A stretch of 64,000 nt of DNA from Oceanispirochaeta crateris (GCF_008329965.1 NZ_CP036150.1:558001-622000), one strand, 5' to 3'; positions 28,257 through 38,353 are shown, counted from the stretch's first letter. The notes: generated by a model not told the origin, from the letters alone. A program made the numbers and translations.

Positions 28257-29248
28257 TGGGAATCTCCTTTATAGGGGAAGAGGCAGCGGTACCGGGAGCC
28301 TCCGGATGCCTCTGCTAGAGGGGGAATCTCATGAAGGCAGGCATCCTGGGCAAAGGAACAGCGGGGAGCAAAGGGGCAGCCCGGTTCGGGATGGACCGGA
28401 TCGGGAACTGTTCCGGGAATGGTATGAAGTGTATTTTCACTGTAATGACTTCCAAAGGAGGGCAGGGCCTGGAGCAGTCCCCGGCTGTAGGGATGTCTGG
28501 CCGTGCCGATCAGCTCTTTGGCCGGGGCTTCCTCCATGACCAGTCCGCCGTAGAGGACCAGAATCCTGTCGGCTATCCTGGCAACAAGGTCCAGGTCATG
28601 ACTGATGAATATGATCCCCATGCCCCGTTTTTCCCTCAGGTGCAAGAGGAGTTCGATGATCTGGGCCTGAATGGTCACATCCAGGGCCGTTGTCGGCTCA
28701 TCGGCTATGAGGAGGCGGGGGTTTCCCGCCAAAGCCAGGGCTATCATGATTCTCTGGAGCTGTCCGCCGGAAAACTGATGGGGATAGCTTCCCAAACGGT
28801 CTTCAGGCTGGGGAATCTGTACTTCCCGCATGAGATTCACCGCCCGGGCTCTCAGCTGCTTCTCATCTTCCTCAGGGTAATGAAGCCTCAGGGTCTCCCT
28901 GAAGGTTTTTTCCATGCTGAAAAGAGGATCAAAGGAGCGTCCCGGCTCCTGGAATATCATGGCTGTTTTTTCCGACCGGAACCGGGGAAGCTCCTTCTTC
29001 TTTTCAAGGGTCTTCACATCCCGTCCCTCAAAAAGAATATCACCCTCTATTTGGGCATATTCCGGCAGTAGACGCATCAGAGCCTGAACACTGACGCTCT
29101 TACCGCTGCCGCTTTCGCCCACCAGTCCCAGGATCTCTCCCTGTTTCATTGTATAACTCACACCCCGGAGGGCCTTCAGGGCTCCTCTTCTTAAGGGGAA
29201 GGTGATCCTCAGGTCTCGGATGTCCAAAAGGTCTTCGGCCGTACTCAT
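28253..29248 (-). CDS. Oligopeptide-type ABC transporter ATPase (OppD-like)
   Basis: The 331-aa ATPase has Walker A GESGSGKSV, signature FSGGQLQRIMIALAL, Walker B LLIADEPTTALD and the C-terminal CPFAPRCSFAQDAC motif of the Opp/Dpp family (often an iron-sulfur-type Cys cluster). It pairs with the OppF-like subunit. It overlaps both neighbours by 4 nt. Confidence 0.93.
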   Translation of the reverse strand: MSTAEDLLDIRDLRITFPLRRGALKALRGVSYTMKQGEILGLVGESGSGKSVSVQALMRLLPEYAQIEGDILFEGRDVKTLEKKKELPRFRSEKTAMIFQEPGRSFDPLFSMEKTFRETLRLHYPEEDEKQLRARAVNLMREVQIPQPEDRLGSYPHQFSGGQLQRIMIALALAGNPRLLIADEPTTALDVTIQAQIIELLLHLREKRGMGIIFISHDLDLVARIADRILVLYGGLVMEEAPAKELIGTARHPYSRGLLQALPSFGSHYSENTLHTIPGTVPDPVHPEPGCPFAPRCSFAQDACLHEIPPLAEASGGSRYRCLFPYKGDSQ

Positions 29249-30315
29249 CTCAGCCCTCCCTTCCCCTGGTGATAGGGATCAAGGTAGTCCCTGAGAAGGT
29301 CTCCCAGGAAGTTGTAGGCCAGTGTGGTGATCAAGAGAAAGAGTCCTGGTATGAGGAACCAGGGGAAATTTCGGAGGTTGCTCAGGGTGGAAATTTCCCT
29401 GTTAATAAGGCTGCCCCAGCTTACGGCGGGGTCGACTATTCCCAGTCCCAGATAACTCAGAACGGTTTCACCCAGAATGAATCCCGGAATCCCCAGGGCG
29501 ATGCTTACGATGATGATGGAGGACATCTGGGGAATGATCTGTTTGAAGATGATACTCAGGGTGGGAATCCCCTCAAGAATAGCGTTTGAAATGTAGTCTT
29601 CCCGTTTGATGGAATGAACCATCCCCCGGATCAATCGGGCACTGCCCGGCCAGCCTACAAAACTGAGGATGACAGTGATCACCATGAAGGACTGACCGCT
29701 GGTCATGCTTCGTGAGAGGATGGATCTCAAAAACAGGATGAGGTAGAGACCCGGGATGAGAATGAAAAACTCAGAAAACCGCATGATAAACCAGTCAATT
29801 TTACCGCCGTAGAATCCGGCCAGACCGCCGAAGGTAATGGCCAGTGTCATGGAAATGGCAATCCCGATGAAGCCGATGGTGAGACTGATCCGGCTACCGT
29901 AGAGGATACGGGTAAAGAGATCCCGTCCCAGATTATCAGAACCCATGAGGAATATGGGAAGATCCTCCCCGGGGGGCAGGCCGAAAAGATGGCGGTCACC
30001 GGGAATGATGCCCCACATCTTGTAGGGGGCTCCTTTCACAAAAAATCGTATGCGCTGGTTCGTTCCCTTGATGCGGGCGTACTTCCAGTTGATCTCATTG
30101 ATGACGGCCCGTTCCTGCACCTGGGGACCCAGACCGAGTTCGGGACTGTACCAGCTCACAGAAGGAGGATGAAAACTCTTGTCCGAAAAGCTTTGTGTCG
30201 GTGTATAGGGCGATACAAACTCGGCAAAGATCATCATCAGATAGAGGAGGACCAGAATCACGAGGGAGATGAGAGTAATAGGTCTGTAGAGGAGGGCCTT
30301 AAAGAAACCTTTCAT
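29245..30315 (-). CDS. Oligopeptide-type ABC permease (OppC-like)
   Basis: The 356-aa inner-membrane permease has an N-terminal helix (about 13-33), then an unusually long periplasmic stretch of roughly 70 residues (HPPSVSWYSPELGLGPQVQE... to GIIPGDRHLFG), the FLMGSDNLGRDLFTRILYGSRISL motif and the ATPase-coupling loop region IFKQIIPQMSSIIIV. Long loops of this sort are seen in some peptide or microcin C type (YejE-like) permeases. Substrate unknown. Confidence 0.9.
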   Translation of the reverse strand: MKGFFKALLYRPITLISLVILVLLYLMMIFAEFVSPYTPTQSFSDKSFHPPSVSWYSPELGLGPQVQERAVINEINWKYARIKGTNQRIRFFVKGAPYKMWGIIPGDRHLFGLPPGEDLPIFLMGSDNLGRDLFTRILYGSRISLTIGFIGIAISMTLAITFGGLAGFYGGKIDWFIMRFSEFFILIPGLYLILFLRSILSRSMTSGQSFMVITVILSFVGWPGSARLIRGMVHSIKREDYISNAILEGIPTLSIIFKQIIPQMSSIIIVSIALGIPGFILGETVLSYLGLGIVDPAVSWGSLINREISTLSNLRNFPWFLIPGLFLLITTLAYNFLGDLLRDYLDPYHQGKGGLR

Positions 30316-31391
30316 TTGTTTGAATACCTTATGCGCGGATCCACCACCGCCAGGAGTATGTCAGCCATCACCATGCCGAAGAGGACCAGAAAGGATGTGA
30401 ACATCAAATTGGCCAGAACCAGATAAATGTCTTCCTGGAGTACAGCTTCGTACATGAGGCGGCCTATGCCGGGGTAGGAGAAGATAATTTCCAGAATGAG
30501 CGACCCTGAAAACAGCCCGGCCAGAAGATTGGCACTGCTTGTAATATAGGGGTTTAGAGTGTTGCGGAAGGCATGGGCAAAATAGACTCTGGACTCGGCT
30601 ATGCCCCTGGCCCTGAGAGCGGTGATATAGGGCTGTCCCAGCTGATCCAGCATGGTCGCCCGTATCATCCGCATGGTCCCGCCGATGCCTCCTAAAAAAG
30701 CTCCAATCAGTGGCAGGGTAATATGGTGCATGTAGGAAAAAACAAAGTGCCCCGGATTTTCAGTGAAGGGAAAACCCGGATAGGCCGTTACGGGGAATAA
30801 GCCGGATACGGCCGCAAAGAGCTGGAGTAGTATCAACAGGAGCAGGCCGGGAAAGGAGTGGAGGAAGAGGGCTATGAAGGTGGCGGCCAGGTCGGTCTTG
30901 GTGCCTACCTTAGAGGAAAAATAGATTCCCAGGGCAAAGGATATGACCGTCAGCATCAAAAGGGATATCAGGTTCAGCAGGATGGAATTGACCAGCCTGG
31001 TACGGATTAAAAAGAGGATGGGGGCCCGGCTGATCATGGACCGTCCCAGATCCCTGTCAACAAAGACCTGTTTTAGCCAGTGCATGTACTGAAGGTAAAA
31101 AGGCTTATCCAGTCCCAGTTCGGCCTTGCGGGCGGCAATCTGCTCCTCCGAAAAGATCCCGTTCTGGTTTTTTCCATCTCCTCCACCGTCGTCCATGGCC
31201 AGCATCTGGTTTTGAACGTAGCGGTCCACAATGTCTCCCGGAGCCAGTTCCATCAGGGCAAAAACGGCGAAGCCCAGAATAAAAAGAATGACAACCATGG
31301 AAACCAGACGGCTGAGGACAAAACTGACCAGGGGATGGTCTCCACGGAAGCGGAAAACCAGTTTCATTATAGAGAGATAGAGAGACCTCAT
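30312..31391 (-). CDS. Oligopeptide-type ABC permease (OppB-like)
   Basis: The 359-aa permease has an N-terminal helix with VILFILGFAVFALMELAPGDIVDRYV, an acidic Gly-rich loop (MDDGGGDGKNQNG), the KPFYLQYMHWLKQVFVDRDLGRSM motif and TMIRATMLDQLGQPYITALRARG, the coupling-loop signature of DppB/OppB permeases. It forms the membrane channel with the OppC-like protein. Confidence 0.92.
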   Translation of the reverse strand: MRSLYLSIMKLVFRFRGDHPLVSFVLSRLVSMVVILFILGFAVFALMELAPGDIVDRYVQNQMLAMDDGGGDGKNQNGIFSEEQIAARKAELGLDKPFYLQYMHWLKQVFVDRDLGRSMISRAPILFLIRTRLVNSILLNLISLLMLTVISFALGIYFSSKVGTKTDLAATFIALFLHSFPGLLLLILLQLFAAVSGLFPVTAYPGFPFTENPGHFVFSYMHHITLPLIGAFLGGIGGTMRMIRATMLDQLGQPYITALRARGIAESRVYFAHAFRNTLNPYITSSANLLAGLFSGSLILEIIFSYPGIGRLMYEAVLQEDIYLVLANLMFTSFLVLFGMVMADILLAVVDPRIRYSNK

Positions 31392-33223
31392 TCGGCCTCC
31401 TTTAAAAACAGGCGGTTCGTATCAAGCCCTCCCAGAGTATCAAAATAGGCGTTGTCCCACTTGTCTCTGAGGGCCAAAAAGGCCTCGCTGTGGACCAGAT
31501 AGAAGAGGGGCAACTCTTCTAAAAGGATGGATTGAAACTCATTCCATATGACCTTGGCTTCTTCCTCATCGGGAGTGTAGGACCCCTCGTTATACAGGCT
31601 GTCTATACGGGCTTCCCAGGAGGTAGCCGGTGATTCCTGCAGGGGATTCCAGAGGTGAAGGTTTCCATCGGAGGGCCACACATTGGAGCCGCCGGTAGGC
31701 CAGTAGTTGCTGCCCAGGCTGATCAGAATGGCATGCCAGTCATAGGTAGAGGTCAGCATCTCTATGATCTTCTGGAAATCGAGGGGAGTGACGTTTACCT
31801 TGATGCCCACCTTGGCACATTCATCTGCGAAAATATTGGCCGAATCGATGCGTATATTGTTGTCGCTGTTGGTGATGATATCAAACTCAACCCTCCGGCC
31901 CTCGCTGTCGTGCATGATTCCCTGATCATCCTGGGTGATGCCCATGGATGCCAGCAGTTCTATAGCCTTGTCAGGGTTGTATGTGTAGACATTGCTGATG
32001 GAATCATCATAAAAGGGATTGGCCTGGGCGTAGTGATGTAGCGCCGGTTCTCCCAGTCCTCTGTAAATCTGTTTCACCATTCTTTCCCGGTTGGTGAGGG
32101 AGCTCATGGCCTGGCGGAATTCTTTCTTTGTAAACCAGGAGAGGTAGGGCTCGGAGAGACCCGAGGGGTTCTGGTTGAAACTGATGAGATCGGCACCCAT
32201 GGAAGGACCGCCGTCATAAATTGTATAGTCCGTATTTTGGGCACTCACAAGTTCTTCCAGATCTTCTGCCCGGATGCTGAAGCTGTCTGTTTCGCCGTTC
32301 TTGAATAGAAGATAACTGGTATTCATATCCGGAACGACCTTGGCAATGGTTTTCTCAATGTAGGGAATGGTTGTGCCCTGTTCGTCCTTGTCCCAGTAAT
32401 CACTGTTTTTTTCATAGACCAAGCGGACTCCCGGGGTGTATTCCACCAGAAAGTGGGGTCCTCCCGAGGGGAGGGTCTTCACATCCGTGTCGATGGTGAG
32501 GATGTCCTTGATGCCCTCCGTTCCCAGTTCCCTTAGGGCTGGTTCATAGATGAATTTGGGGCCATAGGTCATGTTACAGCTGAGAATGGGATTAGCCACT
32601 ATCCGTGGAAAATGGAAAGCGACTCTCCTGTCATCCAATTTTTTAACGCTTACCCTTCCCTTGGAACCATCGGGCATGGTCAAAAACTGACCATTGTAGC
32701 TCGTGAGCTGGAGATCTTCATTTCCATTGATTTCGTCGTACCAGAAGACCACATCGTCGGCGGTAATCTTTACTTTTTCATCCGAGTTGTAAAAGCTCCA
32801 GTACAGGTCGTCCCTCAGGGTGAATATGACATCCAGACTGTCCTCTTCCTCATGGACAACAATCTCAAAACTGGCTGTTTCGGGCATCCATTCCCGGGTG
32901 TAGGGGTCATAGTCCGCCAGATAACCCGGCAGGAGTCCCCCCAGGATGGCAGAGGCGCTCTGATCGCTGTCGGCGGCCAGGAGATTGAAGGTCTTGGGAT
33001 CGTTGGTGATGGTTGTGTACCAGGTTCCACCGGATTTTCCCGGGGCAAATTTTTCAACTCCGCCGGGTTTTTTGACAGTTCCGGCTAAAAGCCCTTCCTG
33101 GTTCTCTTCTTTTCTGGTTTGAGCCTCTTCGAGGGTCATCTCCTCGTCATTAGAACAGGACATCAGTGTCAGAAAAAGAATCCCCAGTGCCATGAAAGAC
33201 ACTCTCACTGCCTTGTGTATCAT
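31388..33223 (-). CDS. Family-5 ABC solute-binding lipoprotein (OppA-like)
   Basis: The 611-aa binding protein has a lipoprotein signal (FMALGILFLTLMSC, lipobox LMSC) and family-5 features: GTWYTTITNDPKTFNLL near the start of the mature part, FTLRDDLYWS...ITADDVVFWYDEI, and a long C-lobe with NPDKAIELLASMGIT. It captures peptides or similar solutes for the permeases downstream. It heads the operon with a GGGGAGGG ribosome site, so it has an ordinary leader. Confidence 0.92.
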   Translation of the reverse strand: MIHKAVRVSFMALGILFLTLMSCSNDEEMTLEEAQTRKEENQEGLLAGTVKKPGGVEKFAPGKSGGTWYTTITNDPKTFNLLAADSDQSASAILGGLLPGYLADYDPYTREWMPETASFEIVVHEEEDSLDVIFTLRDDLYWSFYNSDEKVKITADDVVFWYDEINGNEDLQLTSYNGQFLTMPDGSKGRVSVKKLDDRRVAFHFPRIVANPILSCNMTYGPKFIYEPALRELGTEGIKDILTIDTDVKTLPSGGPHFLVEYTPGVRLVYEKNSDYWDKDEQGTTIPYIEKTIAKVVPDMNTSYLLFKNGETDSFSIRAEDLEELVSAQNTDYTIYDGGPSMGADLISFNQNPSGLSEPYLSWFTKKEFRQAMSSLTNRERMVKQIYRGLGEPALHHYAQANPFYDDSISNVYTYNPDKAIELLASMGITQDDQGIMHDSEGRRVEFDIITNSDNNIRIDSANIFADECAKVGIKVNVTPLDFQKIIEMLTSTYDWHAILISLGSNYWPTGGSNVWPSDGNLHLWNPLQESPATSWEARIDSLYNEGSYTPDEEEAKVIWNEFQSILLEELPLFYLVHSEAFLALRDKWDNAYFDTLGGLDTNRLFLKEAE

Positions 33224-33386
33224 AAAACCCTCCCCGGAAACGCATGGTTTATTCAGTTATTATGTGTAGAATCATTGCTCATTGTCCATAGCTTTCCCGG
33301 TTTTGTCCGGTCCGGAGAAGCTCCTGTTTCCATTATACACAAAAGAGGGGCCGGCCGGGAGAAATCGGAGCAGCATATTGCAGGTG

Positions 33387-33416
33387 TTGCTCAATTTGAG
33401 GCTGTAATGATATTGT
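33387..33416 (+). promoter_or_regulatory. Promoter of the UDP-glucose dehydrogenase gene, leaderless type
   Basis: TTGCTC (33387-33392), an 18-nt spacer and TATTGT (33411-33416) end 7 nt before the ATG at 33424. No ribosome site is visible. Confidence 0.45.
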
Positions 33417-33423
33417 TCTGATT

Positions 33424-34746
33424 ATGAACATATCAGTGATTGGTACAGGATACGTCGGACTCGTACAGGGAGTCATTTTGGCAGACTTCGGTCTGCAGGT
33501 GATCTGCATGGATGTGGATCAGAAGAAAATTGACCGGTTAAATGCCGGGGATGTTCCCATTTATGAACCGGGATTGTCCGAGTTGATGCATAAGAATGTG
33601 GAAGCGGGAAGACTCCGGTTTTCCTCAGATATGAAAGAGGCCGTAGAAAGCGCCGATTCCATCTTCATAGCCGTGGGCACCCCCCCCGCAGACGATGGAT
33701 CTGCCGATTTGCGCTATGTGCTGGCTGTTGCCAAGGGCATCGGGGAATACCTGAACGGCTACAAGGTCATTGTGGATAAGTCGACAGTGCCCGTGGGGAC
33801 CGCCCGACTCGTTGGCGAAACCATTCAAAAAGAGCTGGATGCCCGGGGTGTCAGTCATGAATTTGATGTGGCTTCCAATCCGGAGTTCCTCCGGGAAGGG
33901 AAGGCGGTCAATGACTGCCAGCGGCCGGACAGGATTGTTCTGGGATGTGATTCAGAGCGGGCCAAAGACCTCCTGAAGAAGGTCTACAATGTGCTGTATA
34001 TCAACCAGACTCCTTTTATTTTTACAGAAATTGAAACGGCAGAGCTTATAAAGTATGCTTCCAACGCCTTTTTGGCGGTAAAAATCTCGTTTATCAACGA
34101 AATTGCCCTTTTAGCGGAAAAAGTGGGGGCCAACGTACAGGAAGTCGCCCGCGCCATGGGAATGGACGGCCGGATTAGTCCCAAGTTTCTCCATGCCGGT
34201 CCTGGTTACGGCGGAAGCTGCTTTCCTAAAGACACCAAGGCCGTGGCGGATATTGCCCGGAAACACGGAGAACAGACTCTGGTGATCGAAGCGGCCATTC
34301 AGGCCAATGAAAAACAGAAAGCCAAAATGATAGAGAAGATCACAGACTCAATGGATGATGTAAAGGATAAAACTATTGCCGTGCTGGGCCTCTCCTTCAA
34401 GCCGGACACCGACGATATGCGGGACGCTCCAGCCCTGACCATTCTGGAAGGTCTTGCCGCCCAGGGCGCCCAAATCAAGGCATACTGTCCCCAGGGAATC
34501 GAGGAATCCAAGTGGCGCCTGGCGGACATCGAAAATCAAATCACCTACTGTCACGATGAGTATGAGGCAGCCAAAAATGCCGATGCCCTGGTCATCCTGA
34601 CCGAGTGGAACCAGTTCCGCGGCATCGATCTTGAGCGGATGGGCAAGTTGATGAAGGGAAATTTTCTCTTTGATCTGAGGAACATCTTTGCCAAGGACGA
34701 ACAGGTGCGGAAGCTATTCCAATACCGCCCTGTGGGAAGAACCTAA
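33424..34746 (+). CDS. ugd: UDP-glucose 6-dehydrogenase
   Basis: The 440-aa cytoplasmic enzyme oxidises UDP-glucose twice with NAD to UDP-glucuronate. It has the N-terminal GTGYVGLV motif (7-14), PIYEPGL (46-51), VGTPP (84-88), STVPVGT, NPEFLREG (152-159), and the catalytic Cys266 in GYGGSCFPKD. The C-terminal domain contains LGLSFKPDTDDMRDAP. It stands alone on the plus strand, but galU and a glucuronokinase-like gene lie 7-9 kb away and concern the same product. Confidence 0.95.
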   Translation: MNISVIGTGYVGLVQGVILADFGLQVICMDVDQKKIDRLNAGDVPIYEPGLSELMHKNVEAGRLRFSSDMKEAVESADSIFIAVGTPPADDGSADLRYVLAVAKGIGEYLNGYKVIVDKSTVPVGTARLVGETIQKELDARGVSHEFDVASNPEFLREGKAVNDCQRPDRIVLGCDSERAKDLLKKVYNVLYINQTPFIFTEIETAELIKYASNAFLAVKISFINEIALLAEKVGANVQEVARAMGMDGRISPKFLHAGPGYGGSCFPKDTKAVADIARKHGEQTLVIEAAIQANEKQKAKMIEKITDSMDDVKDKTIAVLGLSFKPDTDDMRDAPALTILEGLAAQGAQIKAYCPQGIEESKWRLADIENQITYCHDEYEAAKNADALVILTEWNQFRGIDLERMGKLMKGNFLFDLRNIFAKDEQVRKLFQYRPVGRT

Positions 34747-34772
34747 AAAAGAGACTGACCCCGGGCAGTCTC
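34745..34772 (-). terminator. Terminator of the ABC-F / SH3 lipoprotein operon
   Basis: On the minus strand GAGACTG and CAGTCTC form a 7-bp stem with an 8-nt GC-rich loop followed by six Ts. On the plus strand no T tract follows, so it acts mainly for the minus-strand operon. Confidence 0.75.
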
Positions 34773-34786
34773 CCGGGATAGTCCAA

Positions 34787-36742
34787 TCAAATCAGAGCGG
34801 TCAATTCTTCGGCCGCTTTTTCCCAGGCCTCGGAAATTTCATTCTGACGTTCCTCGAGGACGCTTATTTTCTGACTCACCGCCTTGGCCTTCTCCGCATC
34901 GGAATAGACCTCGGGTAGGCCAAGCTCTTCTTGAGCCTTCAGCAGATCCGCCTCGCAAGCCTCCAGGTCCTCTGTGAGCTGGGCTTCCAGACGCTCCAGC
35001 CGGCGAACTTCGGCTTTTCTACGCTTTTCTTCTTCTCTGCTTAGTTTGGCAGCACCCTCGTTGTTTGAAGGTTTGGACCCCTGGGGTACCTCCCCGGGAG
35101 CCGCCTTTGCCGGGTTATCTTGCTGGGCGGTGGACTCTTTTTTCCAGCGGTAGTAGGCGTAGTCTCCGTCAAAGTACTCAGCTTTGCCGGGAGTCAGTTC
35201 CATCACAGACGCTGCCAGCTGTTCAATAAAGTAACGGTCATGGGATACGAAAATCAGTGTGCCCTCATAGCCCTTCATGGCATCCAGCAGAACATCCTTG
35301 GATGCCAGGTCAAGGTGGTTTGTCGGCTCATCCATTACCAGGAGGTTCACCGGTTCCAGGAGGAGCTTCAGCAGGGCCAGACGGTTTTTCTCACCCCCGC
35401 TCAAAACGGCGCATTTTTTGTAAATATCATCATCGGAGAACAGAAAAGAGCCCAGCATACCCCGGAGTTTGGGGATCAGTTCCGTGGGGGCATCGGCTTC
35501 CAGAGTTTCCAGCACACTCTTATTGGGGTCTAAAACCAGTTCCTGGTCCTGGGAGAAATATCCAATCTTCACATCCGTACCCAAACGGAGTTTCCCTGTA
35601 AAATCCTTGTCCTGACCGCTGATGATCCGCATGAGGGTGGACTTTCCCGCACCGTTCACACCGGCCAGGTTCAGTCTGTCTCCCTTGGTAATTTCCAGAT
35701 TGATATCCTTTAAGACCTGATGATCACCGTAGGACTTCCCCACAGCTTCCAGGCTCATGACCTTTCGCCCCGAGTGGGGAGGGGGAGGAAAGTGGAAGTG
35801 CATCCTCTGCATGGATGTGGGCAGCTCTATTCTTTCCATTTTTTCCAGCATCTTGACCCGGCTCTGAGCCTGGGCCGCCTTGGTTGCGGAATAGCGGAAT
35901 CTCCGGATAAAATCTTCAAGGCGGGCTATCTCTTCCTGCTGGAGTTTCCAGGCCGCTTCGAGCTGTTCCAGCTCCATCTTGCGGCGGGCCTCATAGGCCG
36001 AATAGTTTCCCTTGTAAATTTTCAGGCTTCCCTGAAAAAGCTCGGCAGTTTCTTTGGTTACCTGGTCCAGAAAGTAGCGGTCATGGGAGACCACAAGGAC
36101 CCCTCCGGGGAATTTCTGAAGGAACTCCTCCAGCCAATCCCTGGCTTCCAGATCCAGATAGTTGGTCGGTTCGTCTAAAAGGAGGATATCGGGCATTTCA
36201 AGGAGAATCCGGGCCAGGGCTATCCGCATCTGCCATCCGCCTGAAAAAGTGGAGGTTTCCCTCTCCAGATCTTCCGCCTGAAAGCCCAGACCCAGAAGAA
36301 CCCTGTAAATCATGGCCTCTCTCTCGTAATAACCGCTGGCGGTAATCTGTTCCTGAACCTCATGGTGCCTTTCGGCCAGATTTTCCATGGCTTTTTCGCT
36401 CAAATCGGGATGAGCCAGACGTTCTGCCAGCTCCTCTCTCTCTTTTTCTAGATCCTTGATATGAATATAGGCCTGTTCCACCTCTTCTCTGAGGCTTCTA
36501 TCACGAAAACGGAGTCCCGACTGGGGAAGGTAGCCTATCCGGGCATTCCGGCTCTGGGAACGGTCACCCCCATCGGCCTCAACTTCTCCGCAAATCACCT
36601 TCATAAAGGTCGTCTTGCCGCTTCCGTTGGCTCCTGCCAGAGCTACCCGTGAGGCATGGGAGAGGTTCAAATGAATATTTTTCAGGATGTCCCTGTTCCC
36701 GAAGGCCAGAGAAATTCCGCTTAACTGTACAAAAGCACTCAA
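34787..36742 (-). CDS. ABC-F family ATPase
   Basis: The 651-aa soluble protein has two ABC domains: Walker A GANGSGKTT (about 35) and GVNGAGKST (about 360), signatures FSGGWQMRIALARI and LSGGEKNRLALLKL, and Walker B LLLDEPTNYLD and LVMDEPTNHLD. Lack of membrane segments and the linker between domains (about 240-300, rich in Lys, Arg and Glu) identify ABC-F proteins, which act on the ribosome. A coiled-coil C-terminus (about 560-651) is like Uup or YdiF. Start appears to be a TTG at 36742, right after the stop of the upstream gene. Confidence 0.93.
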   Translation of the reverse strand: MSAFVQLSGISLAFGNRDILKNIHLNLSHASRVALAGANGSGKTTFMKVICGEVEADGGDRSQSRNARIGYLPQSGLRFRDRSLREEVEQAYIHIKDLEKEREELAERLAHPDLSEKAMENLAERHHEVQEQITASGYYEREAMIYRVLLGLGFQAEDLERETSTFSGGWQMRIALARILLEMPDILLLDEPTNYLDLEARDWLEEFLQKFPGGVLVVSHDRYFLDQVTKETAELFQGSLKIYKGNYSAYEARRKMELEQLEAAWKLQQEEIARLEDFIRRFRYSATKAAQAQSRVKMLEKMERIELPTSMQRMHFHFPPPPHSGRKVMSLEAVGKSYGDHQVLKDINLEITKGDRLNLAGVNGAGKSTLMRIISGQDKDFTGKLRLGTDVKIGYFSQDQELVLDPNKSVLETLEADAPTELIPKLRGMLGSFLFSDDDIYKKCAVLSGGEKNRLALLKLLLEPVNLLVMDEPTNHLDLASKDVLLDAMKGYEGTLIFVSHDRYFIEQLAASVMELTPGKAEYFDGDYAYYRWKKESTAQQDNPAKAAPGEVPQGSKPSNNEGAAKLSREEEKRRKAEVRRLERLEAQLTEDLEACEADLLKAQEELGLPEVYSDAEKAKAVSQKISVLEERQNEISEAWEKAAEELTALI

Positions 36743-36746
36743 AGGA

Positions 36747-38144
36747 TCAGCCCGCCCCTTCTATGGGTTCTTCCGTTGTTGGAATATCCTCTCCATCCGA
36801 ACCTACAGAATCCTCCTGGTCTTCATTTCCAGAACTGGATGGAGCGGAGGAAATCTTGTCGGGGAAGTTAAAAAACATCTGGATCGGGCTGAAAAACTGG
36901 TCGTTTGTAACCACTCTCTCCACAATATAGCGGTCATCCACGTAGAGAAGACTCGCACCGGCATCTCTCATGGTGTAAAGAAAATCGGCGGTCTCTCCCG
37001 ATTCGAAGTTAAAGGTGATCACACCATCGTAGCGGCTTCTGATCTGCTCGGAAGGGAAGTTCCTGAAACTCACATAGCCGCTGTTTCCAGCCGAAACGGA
37101 TAAGACCTGCTGACTGATAAGGGCCGACTTGTCAATCCAGGTAAAACGGCCCCCGTTTTCAAACAAAATCGTACCGTAGGCCTGGCTGGACATCTCAGGA
37201 CCCCTGTCAATGAATTCCTGAAGTAGAGCGGTCCGCCGGTTCATTTCCTTGGTGATGATGGTATCCACATCTTCCGAGAGTCTGATAAAGGCCATGCTGT
37301 ACTCCAGCCCATCATATTTGTACTGGACACTTATAAAATATTCGGAGTTGATGGTAATGCGGAAACTGCTGCCACCAAGGTCGTAGCGGTTAGATCCGAT
37401 GCGGGTCACCTTGTCAAAGGACGAGACAAGCTCCTTATCTATGGTCTTCAAGGTGATTGTCTTGTTCTCCAAATCAGGAAACAGGCCGTATTCGGGACGG
37501 AACAGGGCCAAGTCTACCTGGCGGCGGCTGATCATATCCTGATAGGTATCGGGACGCCATGTGGTGGAGAAAAAAGCATCCAGAAGGGGGTCACTCTGAT
37601 CCCGCTCATTCTGAACCACCATCTCCTGCTGATCATTGAGGCTGTATACCGTCAAAAGAGCATCAAACACATAACCTGTCACACCGTCGTCGGTGAGTAT
37701 GGTATACCAGTGCCCCTCAAAACGGCCCACTTCTTCCAGCTCTCCCCGGTCCAAGACCTTTATCTCCTGATTCTCCCTCAACTTATAAACTCTTTCGCTG
37801 GAAGCATCGGGACGCTCCCTCATGGGAAGCCCCTGTTTATTGGCATAGGCAAAAACAGAAACATATTCCTCATACCCGGCTGCAAACTCAATGGCTTCCG
37901 AATTCTTTTCAAAAAAACGGACACGCCACACGGGAATCTCAAAGCGTTCTTTCGTTCCCTTGATTTGCAGGATATAGCTTTTTCTGATCCTTGACTCCTC
38001 CAAAACCTCGGTCAAAGCCCCCGTGGGCAGGCCGTCCTGGTCTGACCAAAGGACCACTCCGTAGCCGATCTTGCGGGAACAGGAGAGAGTCATCGCCGTT
38101 ATTATTATAAGCAGAACCAGGAGTCTGCGGCTGTATTTTGTCAT
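36747..38144 (-). CDS. SH3-domain lipoprotein of unknown function
   Basis: The 465-aa product has a signal peptide and lipobox MTLSC, so it is lipid-anchored. An SH3b-like module is present (about 100-165: GLPMRERPDASSERVYKLRENQEIKVLDRG...GHWYTILTDDGVTGYVFDALL). The remainder is beta-rich with no recognised domain, and the C-terminus is an acidic Ser/Glu tail. Of three consecutive ATGs (38150, 38147, 38144) the last sits best from the AGAGG site. It is followed 4 nt later by the ABC-F gene. Confidence 0.82.
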   Translation of the reverse strand: MTKYSRRLLVLLIIITAMTLSCSRKIGYGVVLWSDQDGLPTGALTEVLEESRIRKSYILQIKGTKERFEIPVWRVRFFEKNSEAIEFAAGYEEYVSVFAYANKQGLPMRERPDASSERVYKLRENQEIKVLDRGELEEVGRFEGHWYTILTDDGVTGYVFDALLTVYSLNDQQEMVVQNERDQSDPLLDAFFSTTWRPDTYQDMISRRQVDLALFRPEYGLFPDLENKTITLKTIDKELVSSFDKVTRIGSNRYDLGGSSFRITINSEYFISVQYKYDGLEYSMAFIRLSEDVDTIITKEMNRRTALLQEFIDRGPEMSSQAYGTILFENGGRFTWIDKSALISQQVLSVSAGNSGYVSFRNFPSEQIRSRYDGVITFNFESGETADFLYTMRDAGASLLYVDDRYIVERVVTNDQFFSPIQMFFNFPDKISSAPSSSGNEDQEDSVGSDGEDIPTTEEPIEGAG

Positions 38145-38324
38145 CATCATTACCTCTAAGTGCTCTTAAATGGATGGACAACATTGTATAGGAAGAACCG
38201 GGTATTGTCTATTTGGGGGGCTTCGGGCTTTCCGCTTTTAGGGGTTCATCCGTCATTTTGAACCGGGCTTGCTCCGCGCCGCCCTCAAAAGACGGACCCC
38301 TGCCGCTTCTATCCCTGCCCCTGT

Positions 38325-38353
38325 TTGTGTTCTCCGGGAACCGGGGATATAAT
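38325..38353 (+). promoter_or_regulatory. Promoter of the ROK kinase gene, leaderless type
   Basis: TTGTGT (38325-38330), a 17-nt spacer and a perfect TATAAT (38348-38353) end 6 nt before the ATG at 38360. Confidence 0.6.
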
